Below are positions 55,454-64,000 of a stretch of DNA of 64,000 nucleotides, in pieces; position 1 is the first letter of the stretch, and each line of letters begins with the position of its first letter. The notes under the pieces are model-generated. The model worked only from the letters and a program-made list of their open reading frames with translations, did no database searches and had not been told where the DNA came from. This DNA comes from Lineus longissimus. Its lineage: Eukaryota > Nemertea > Pilidiophora > Heteronemertea > Lineidae. The position numbers and the translations under genes are program-made. The stretch lies in assembly GCF_910592395.1 (NCBI RefSeq), contig NC_088313.1:20044437-20108436 (forward strand). Direction: 5' to 3'.

Positions 55454-58400
55454 CAGTGAATGTCTTCGATACTTTTCACTGTTCCCATATATTTGTTAGC
55501 ATCGTTCAAAGAAAAGTTTAGGAAAACTTTGAGCATCCTCCCCGTATACCGGTGACGCAATACTACAATCATGTACTTGTTTGCATGACTAAATCATCTC
55601 CTAACTTTTACTGTCTGTAACCTTTTTTCTGCACACGACTAACAGTTGCAGACTTCGGCACAATGTAAATGATTTAATCCGTACATAATGCAATCAGATT
55701 ATCAACGCCTCGATGTGCGCTTCATACTTCACGACACCAAATCACAGGAAATAACGCCCGCACTCAGCCGACATTATTTACTGTCCCGCCAGTTTTCCTA
55801 AACGAATCATGAGTTTGAAAAAACGCGTGCGTTTTAATGCCCCGTTTTTTCCTTCGGAAAAGTACTGTCAAAACATAGCTTTTCAATAATATGGATGAAT
55901 ATTGCAGTAAAATGTTATTTCAAATGCATGCAGTTTTAATAATATTATCATTTTCTGTCCTGGCCAATCATTCAGCCGTCTGAAATGTAGTCATACCAAA
56001 ATAGTCGAAAACTAACGGCAGTAAACGACGTTGTACTTTGAACCACTCAGAAAAAGAAACTAAAGGAACAGAACTTTATAACATCAATTTAATTTCTGAC
56101 ATAAATAGAAGATTTTGATATTTTTTTCTGAAATCATCAAATAGTTATTATCCTCTTTCGGATATGAGCGGCACCACATAATACGCGGTTGGTTATCCGC
56201 CCTTTGATGGATTATCCTCATGCGAATCTTGATCCGAATTTGAACGAAGATTATTTACAACTTAGTGGCTTTGGCTTTTTAGAGTTAAAAATGATTGTTC
56301 AAATATTTATGAGGTCAATGATGAGATGTCCAAGACAGGGGACGAAAACCCAAAGTGAATGCATTGGAAATGACCTAATCTTTCAGCGCTGGAAGCCTAA
56401 GCCATTTTGTTGGAAAATACGCTAAGATTCAGGACTGACCGAATATGGCTGTTTTGGAATGAAAAACAAATAAAATCTTGGAGCTATAAAGGTATAGTAT
56501 GACCCGCTTTTCACCCTCTCAATAGTATTTCATTGAAGCTACATGTATCAAGAATGCACAAACTTGAAATATGCCTGATTGGTTTGAGACTGAAATCGAG
56601 TACTACATCCGAAGACACGGCTCCGTCACCAATACTATTTCATTGATTTTTCTGATACGATCAAACGATTTCTTGACAAACCCATTTATTGCCTGAAGAT
56701 ATTTCGAACTAATTCGAGGGCAAGTTTAAAGAATAGCCCCAGGGGTTATGGAAGTCGAGATCGCATATATCGAAAGGAGTGTGAACTTCTTCATAACGCG
56801 AGCGGACGTGCGAGTTCGACGACTGTGATGGAAGAGATATTATTTTTAATTCGCGGCGATTGTGGGTACAGTTTTGAGAAAAAAGAACCTACTGTCTTTT
56901 TCAATCTCCAAAAACAGGACTTATCTCAGCCAAATTTTGCTCAAGGGGCGGAGGCAAAGCACCTCTCCTATTCGGATGTTGACCTTGCATCTTTAGTTTC
57001 ACGGCCGAGGGACCTAATATTTCAAACAACTTTGGGCTTCAAGACAAAAGTGAACATGAACGCCACAGTCAATTTCAGGCCGAGGACTACTATTCTATCG
57101 ACGGAGTCTTAAAGATGAGATGTAATGTCCTAAAAATCCCCCTAACGCCTGCTTCCTCCCACGGGTGCAATACTCCGTCAAAATTGTCAAGTAGATCGCA
57201 AGTCGTAAAATGGACCTCTTGGCGAAGAACCGGTCACAGAAGTGAGGTAATTACGGGGTATCACTCCCACAATGGCGACTGGTTCGGCCGGGTCGTTTGT
57301 AAGTTGTCTTGGTGAGATGTTGACAGCCCGCCTGGGAGCGCCCCGCGAGAAACACGAACAAGTCGAAGGCACATCATTCCCTATTTTGACTGGCCATGTG
57401 GTGGTGTAGGGTGGTCCCCGAGGCGAACATCAGAGCCAGCCACATCAACTATCATGGATGTGACAGTGTACGTCATGTACTAAAACCATTACGAACTGCA
57501 TATGCGAAGGATGAAATGGACTTTTCTAAAAGTTCCATTTGCTTGTCAAGAAAAAGATTAGCATTGAAGACCCGGGTGAGCCATTGTTCTTAGCTTAGTA
57601 ATTATTCTAAGTCATCAACTAAGATGTAATAGTTTCTGGCAGAAACATCGGGTTTGTTTGGGAAATGGTTTGCCTCCGAGGGTTACTTTCATGCGTGCAT
57701 CACGAAAACACCATACGCGTATGTTCACGTTAAAAGAATCATATTGGGACGTGTGAAAAGGTGTAGAATCCGTGAGAAAAGAATGCTTTATTATAGAAAG
57801 TGTATTATTTTATTTGTTTTTGCTTGGAAAATGTACCTCAACTGACATTTTCGTCAATTAGACGTATTCACGTTGAGATATTTGCGGTGCTTATAGCGCT
57901 TGCCACTGTCTCTGCATGGTCCGGACCAAAGCACTTCACAACAACCGCGTTCTCGGCCAACCCCGACGATTTTGAGCCCGTCCTTCCTTGAAAATTTGCC
58001 AGCGGACGCTGACTGGTTGACTCAGCAAGTATGCGATTCCTGGGGTCGAATCCGGTACATCAGATCGGGAAAAAATGGAAGGATCCACACATCCACCTAT
58101 ATCAGTATCTTGGCAAAACGCAGTTGGAAGTCCCGCAAGTTCACGTTTCAACTCCAATAGCAAACGTAAAGAGATTTTGTACGCCGTCCTCGCTCGCAAA
58201 TTTGCTAACGCTGAGTAGTTACCTCATCAAGCATACGCTCAGGCTAAACGATTGCGCTTCATTTTTTGATGCGTAAGGAGGGAATATCGTGACTAGGCGT
58301 CATCAATGCTCAAACATGAAGTGCATTTTCATTATGTTAATCACGGATAAATCAACGAATGCGTCAGCTGGTTTGGTCTAATATAGAAATATGGCTGTGC

Positions 58401-61398
58401 AGAGCGACGTCGACGGGTATGACGGGTGTTAAAGGTAGTGTGGAGGTGAAGGGACGAAACGACATCATCTTCATGCCAGTAATCCATCGACAAATGAGCA
58501 AAAAGAATCATCCAACCAGTCCATGTTCCTTTAATTTCTTATCAGCATAGCAAGAGTCACAGATTAAGAACATTAATAATTATCTGCTTGATATTGGTCT
58601 TGTTAGGCTGGGCATAATTTGTACACATCACATGAGATAGGCACAGGAAATCTCGATGGTCCGAGCGATCTATTTCAATTGTTCCGCCATTAGGAGCTAG
58701 TTCGTGGTGTTTGGCGATGAAAGGCGCTCTATTCTCAAGGACGGTGCTGGACAATAAGATATATGGTGGCCATATGATACAGTTTATGTCTGATCTAAGA
58801 CATGCATGTGTCGAGTCATCAAGAATATTAATTTTGGATCAACCTTGTTATTTCTAAAAGAATATGCTGCATGGTGCATGTGCAAAATGTCGACCGCTGA
58901 TGACGTCACATTCGATAGAATCCAATCATGTGTCGGATGTTAATTCTTGCCATCTTTTCATAAAGTATGACATTAACAGTTGTGGTCGATATGACTTGGA
59001 CGAAAAATTATTTTCATGGGATATGAAGTCTCAATTGACGGAATCCATGTACATAGCGAGTTTACAGTCATCAGGTGTACATGTACGCGTTCGTCCATTC
59101 GTGTTGGTCTATTCTCGGTCTTACTTTTGTACTTGGCCTTGAATCAATAGGCCAGGATGAAAGAGGTACAAGAGGATGTCATCAGAATTAAGCCATCTAC
59201 TTGATGAATATCGTAGACTCTCCTCCGGAAGATAAAGAATAAAGCCCTTTACCAATATGTATGTATCCCTGCCTCCCTTTGTCCGACATCGGAAAGTGCA
59301 CTTCCCTAGATACATGATTTGAGACGTTGGGCTTTGCAGCGTTTGAATTATATTGTTGGCACTGGGAGGCCTTTTTTACTCTCTCTAAATGACAGCATGC
59401 CCAGCAATTTACAGCAAAATCTCGAATTTCCACCTTCACTGATGGTGGAGTGAAAGGAGGAGTTTGGAATGGAGCAACATGGAACAATGTTTTCATGGTT
59501 CATTACAGCGCGTTCAGTTCCCCCTGGTCTTTTGGGGCCTGATATTAGACGATATCAAAGGGTATAGTCATCTCGCAAGCTTTTATCCATTTAAAGGGCG
59601 AAATGGCGAGGAACACGACCCCACTGAGCCAAAGAGGGATTAACCTGGCCTCGAGAGTATATCCAGGCAAGATGGCGGAAGGATTCTATAGAGTTGCAGA
59701 CGACTTTTCCTTGTGAAACGTGATGCGTCGACTTTGTGGCCTCCAAACAATGGTGGCTGATCTTTTGTGTGTCAAACTTATTAACGAGTTAATGTCGTCA
59801 GCCGTTCTCATTCCGTTGAATAAAATTGAAATTGGAATATGAGGAGGATGTTAAGCATTACGCGGAGTTCAAAATGGGCGGACACGGATCGTGACTATCA
59901 TCCAAGGCATTTTTAAGGATGAGGGACGACTAATACTGACAGTGACCCTTATATTCTGTCAGCAAAATCATCAGGATTTTGAACTACGACAGGATTATAC
60001 GTTTACTTTAGGCTGTCCGAATTGAGCTAACGTACATGTACTTTGGTGTGTTGTTCAAGGTTCAGCCGAGTTCGGCATAAAATGACCAAATGAAAGATAG
60101 TCCTCCGGCGATATCGTTCGTAAGCTTTATCCAGGAGATCCATGCATCGTGTTTCATGCAACTCAACACTTTTTCCTGATACTTTTCAAATCTGGAATCA
60201 GGTTCAAATTTGTGAATACAACGCACTGCGATTTGTAAAATGAGCAGCAATTCAAAATATGTTTTCAGGCTTTTGTGTTGTTCTTTCTTGCCAGTTTTGT
60301 AACATCAACCTGATATAAAGAGGAGAGATTCGGTGAGATTTTGATGTAACCACAGCTTTGTGAACGACAAATACATATTTGACAAAAAAGACAAGCTACT
60401 CCTGTATAATGATGTCATCATTGAATGGAAGCCTTTGTGAAAACACTGCCGTTTGCAGCAAACTTAAATTTACCTTGCTTCAAACATATCGCCGACAGTA
60501 GAATTAAATAAGTCTTACAAAAATCACATTTTTATGATCTGATTTGCCAAATAACCTTTATTCCCAGAGATAATCAATCAGGTCCACCTCTCTGTCAAGC
60601 CGGACCTGTCTCCTTAATGGCTAGCCAAATGCTCTCTCACCCTTAGGCACTATCCACACGATTTCTCCATCCGCCACAAAAGCAGGTCGGATTACTATTG
60701 TGATTTTTAATTGTAAAATGGGCACAATGATGACACCTCGCCCTTAGCCTTGGGTGATGTTCGAGGAAGATGTTAAGATGATAATTAGCCAGTCAATGTG
60801 AGGATTAAAATGTCGATACTTCACAGCACGAGAAAGGATCAAGAGTTGCAATTGGAGAACGGTTCTCACGTTTTGTTACTCTATTATCATTAAAACTGAA
60901 ATTTGGGGCGGGAGTGTAGTAATAACTCTGCCTTGAGCTTTATTTTTAAGTTCAATATTTTGTATACCGGGTACATCAACTATGTCATAGATACTGTGTC
61001 TCTCCTACTGATATTGGATAGCACCAGGCTGTGTTGTCATAATTTGTTTTCTGCATCTTGGATGTGGCGGCCAAAAGGCGTCTTTGGCCATGTCCTCTAA
61101 ACGCTAAAATCATTTCAGGGCGCCAATGCCCTATGATGTTTGACTGAAGTTCCGTAGATCTTTGGACTGTCTCACAGAGATTCGTTATCAACACATCGAA
61201 GTGACGAAATTTAAATTCATATTCGCCAAGTTCCGGTTCCATCACCTCAATGTTGCGAACGATACTAGAATCTGTGGCCATGTCTTAAATTTTCAGATAT
61301 TTGTATACAATTTGTTACTTTCTCACCACCTTTCGGTGCCAACGAGGGCAGAATGGGCGGCAGGTCCTTGGCCGAGGTCGGGTCACCCATCCTACTCA

Positions 61399-61424
61399 CC
61401 CAGGGGAATGCCCAGCCCCGGGGA
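61399..61424. promoter_or_regulatory. Paired COE-type motifs in an upstream GC-rich patch
   Basis: CCCAGGGGA (61399-61407, continuing as AT) and CCCCGGGGA (61416-61424) lie 17 bp apart, inside a GC-rich patch of about 110 bp (61330-61440) surrounded by AT-rich DNA, about 8 kb upstream of the COE start codon. The layout suggests an upstream regulatory element. This is a sequence match only. Confidence 0.3.
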
Positions 61425-64000
61425 GAGGCGCGCAATCATGGATGTCGACAACCCAATTAAACGTGGAACGGAGCTGATCGGAGTGTGAGCTAATTTAAGG
61501 CTGATATTAATTACGAAATGAGATGAATATAACGGAGTGACATCAACATCTCCACGATTCAAATGGAATAATTTATAAGATGGCAAATTGCTTCTGCCAG
61601 AGACGCAATGTGGTGGATGATGGCTGCAGTCACTTGCTCTTCAATGGGCGATTGGGTTGAAACAAGTCAAGGAGTCATGCATGTGGTGTGAGAAGAAAAA
61701 AACTAAAGACTTTTACTGTCTGAAATATCAAAATTGGAAGTCTAGGGGCGACTGCATCTTTAACCGTTCTCTCGCAACAGTTTAGTACCGCGTTTATTAA
61801 CATAATATCTGCCCCAGCAGTCGAGATCGACTGGTCTTCACTGGCCATAGAGAATCCTCAGGCTACAATCATAAGTAATCAAAGACAGGTACTATAAAAG
61901 TATGACTCAAAGGCAGAGTTCCCCCTGGCATGACTGTCCTCGTGAATGATTCGTTCGCGAAATGATCTCAAGGTAGTGGTAACTAAAGACGAAAGTCGGG
62001 GCAAAGTTTCCACCATCTCACGCAGAAGATCTTGAGGGCGCGCGGACAGACGTGGATGGACCAGGATCAGGTGTCGTACCTCCCCGGCCGCTCATCGGAC
62101 CGGTGAGAACTTCAACCATAGCACCACCAACCCTCCGGCCATCGGAAATAAGCTATTCGTAAACACGTGCTGTTTAATGATTGCTTTTAATGCTTTTGAT
62201 TCGGACGACATCCAACCTGTCCTTTTCCTTTCGTCGCCATTCTGTTTCCTTCGGCGGCTATTTGATTAGTTGTACACAGCCCGCCAACAAATCTGTTCAC
62301 TATATTTTCTCCAGCAGAATTGGCACATTCGGTGATAAATTCTGAAAGTTCGGCATAAAGCGCAAGCCGTCGTGTTAAATACACCTAAAGGTGGCAGCAA
62401 CTTTATTTCTGAGCGACAACGGACCAAGTAAGACAGTGTGCGAGGAATATTTGCACCGCAAGACAAACGCCATGGCCATGATGATGGCTCTTGTTTATCC
62501 AACGTATACCGGAGGGAACATGCATCTATTTCAATTTAGAACTCAAGTCTATCATTTTTCGTTTTGGGGAACCACAGGTTGTCGTCGAGGGAGGAACCTT
62601 CTTGAAAGAACAGCCGACATTTCCGGGTCACGTGCAACGTCTGTGAGACCACGTGCACGAGAAAGGTCCGCACGCGCACCGCCTTTACCGTGAAATTTTA
62701 CATCTTCGGTGAGGCGTCAAACGTATTATCATTTTGCTGTAAATACCTTTGACTGAGATTTCGTTTCTGAATGTAACCATCTGGCATTAGGTTCTTTGAC
62801 AATGTAGCTGCATTATAGGCCCTAGCCTGAAGCGAAAATAATGGCTAAGGAGCTATTTAACAGGTTTTCGCGGAAAATAATGGAAATTTATGACTTTCGC
62901 TCTTGGTAATTGGACATATGTCAACATAAATTGAGATTGGATGAGGGTACACTTTAGTCTTCCGCTTGGCATCTTATACGCTAACTGTCCATGTTGGCAG
63001 TTGGCGTTTGAGAAGTGAGCAAGATGTCAGCACAGAGAGCAGTTTCAGATATATATTTTCTGCACCTCAAAATAATTTGAATTCTTTTGGGTGTGTCTGC
63101 CGTTTCTCTCAATTGGCTGCTTTCGCCTGCGGGTTCTGAGAAAAACGAAAGAGCCGTTCCGGGTACGTTTTACTGAACTGATCGGGCTGGAAATGATTTC
63201 TTTAGAATGACTGAGCAAAGTCGAGAAAACTAAAGCGTTAATCAGATAAATAAAATCAGTTCACTTCAACCTTTTTCAACGCCAGGTTCTTGAGAGATAT
63301 GAACAGTCCCCGCCTGAACCACCGCAGGTTTCCTCCGTAGGGTGGAGTCGAGCCTCGTGCTAGAAATCTGCGTCAGCTGGCTTCGCCCTAGGAGGCCGTC
63401 ATCGCACGCGGCCGAAAGTTGCCTCGCTATTGAAGGATGGCCCTTAGAGTGCCAATTATTCATGTAAATCATCAATAGGACACATTATCCAATCTAAACA
63501 CCACGTGAGGCTCTTGTGGCGAGATTTCCTTTAATTCTCATTCGCACGAGATTCTCGTGGGCGAAATTCCAACCTCTTTTTTGTTCGCCTTTTTGTAAAT
63601 GGGATTAAAACACGTTTTTTTAATGAAATTGTTTTATCAAGGTTGATAGATATTAACACTTTTTTTACAATAGCTCTTCAGCCTAAATACAAAGTCAAAT
63701 ATCATTATAAAGGCATCCTAACTCAAACATTAAAAATTGTAGCTCCCATTCATAAAGTTTGTTGTAGATATATTTTATGTTGAACGCACCACATAGGTCA
63801 TGGCCGATGACACAGGACAAGAGGTCTCAGAGGAAGCTTCTTGATATGCCTAACAGGCTTAGCAATTTCCTGCATTACGTGGAAGGTTAAAACATTTCTG
63901 GCCTAGCCCAAAACACGATATATTGTCTTACAACAAAACCCGCTCGCACCTGGGCTTAAATTCCCATATTTCTAAAGTCTTATCAAAGCAGGGTCACCAG

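Larger units (their letters stand above)
53851..64000. other. Sequence upstream of COE, no gene recognised
   Basis: The longest ORFs here (134 codons at 54886-55290, 107 at 53995-54318) have no recognisable domain. The stretch 54000-55100 is somewhat CpG-richer than the rest. A 10-bp microsatellite lies at 55381 and a GC-rich patch at 61330-61440. I see no exon of a neighbouring gene. Confidence 0.6.

Overview
The window is animal nuclear DNA: AT-rich, intron-like, with minisatellites, short inverted-repeat elements and no long open reading frame. It carries one gene that can be supported, on the minus strand: the 5' half of a COE (Collier/Olf-1/EBF) transcription factor gene. Six coding exon positions were found by reading the minus strand for the COE DNA-binding domain and checking splice sites and phases. 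They are exon 1 (53110-53240, with the ATG), exon 2 (50791-50944), exon 3 (50294-50357), exon 4 (42744-42799), exon 5 (two versions, 40542-40615 and 40423-40496) and exon 6 (39351-39419). With one exon 5 they join to 548 nt in one frame, giving 182 codons plus 2 nt, from the initiator Met through the zinc knuckle to the end of the family's sixth exon. Wording such as the QKTNNG and VRQEQD segments looks more like invertebrate than vertebrate COE. Together with the repeat texture (many acatgta and taggcc words) this suggests an invertebrate bilaterian, perhaps a lophotrochozoan; the species is not identified.

Layout from right to left, the direction of transcription. 53241-64000 is upstream sequence with a CpG-richer block next to the start codon. 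39351-53240 holds the six exons. 1-39350 appears to be a very large sixth intron, because no exon 7 was found down to the window edge. The intron contains a 35-bp minisatellite, a 54-bp minisatellite, a PIF/Harbinger-like MITE with TTA target duplication, a foldback element, tRNA-like SINE heads and homeodomain-type motif clusters.

The most interesting feature is at exon 5. A 119-bp tandem duplication gives two 74-nt copies, each with intact acceptor, open frame and GT donor, separated by only 45 nt. Because 74 is not a multiple of 3, only transcripts using exactly one copy stay in frame, so the arrangement predicts mutually exclusive splicing. Each copy supplies the His and first Cys of the COE zinc knuckle but differs from the other in 10 of 24 residues. 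A third, decayed copy lies beyond. Exon 2 shows a second local duplication: partial copies of its acceptor and first codons lie just upstream, one of which forms an in-frame alternative acceptor adding 16 residues. COE-type binding motifs (CCCNNGGG) occur at several places, including a pair in a 31-bp duplication, one about 250 bp upstream of the ATG, and a pair 8 kb upstream. They may be autoregulatory sites, but that is inference.
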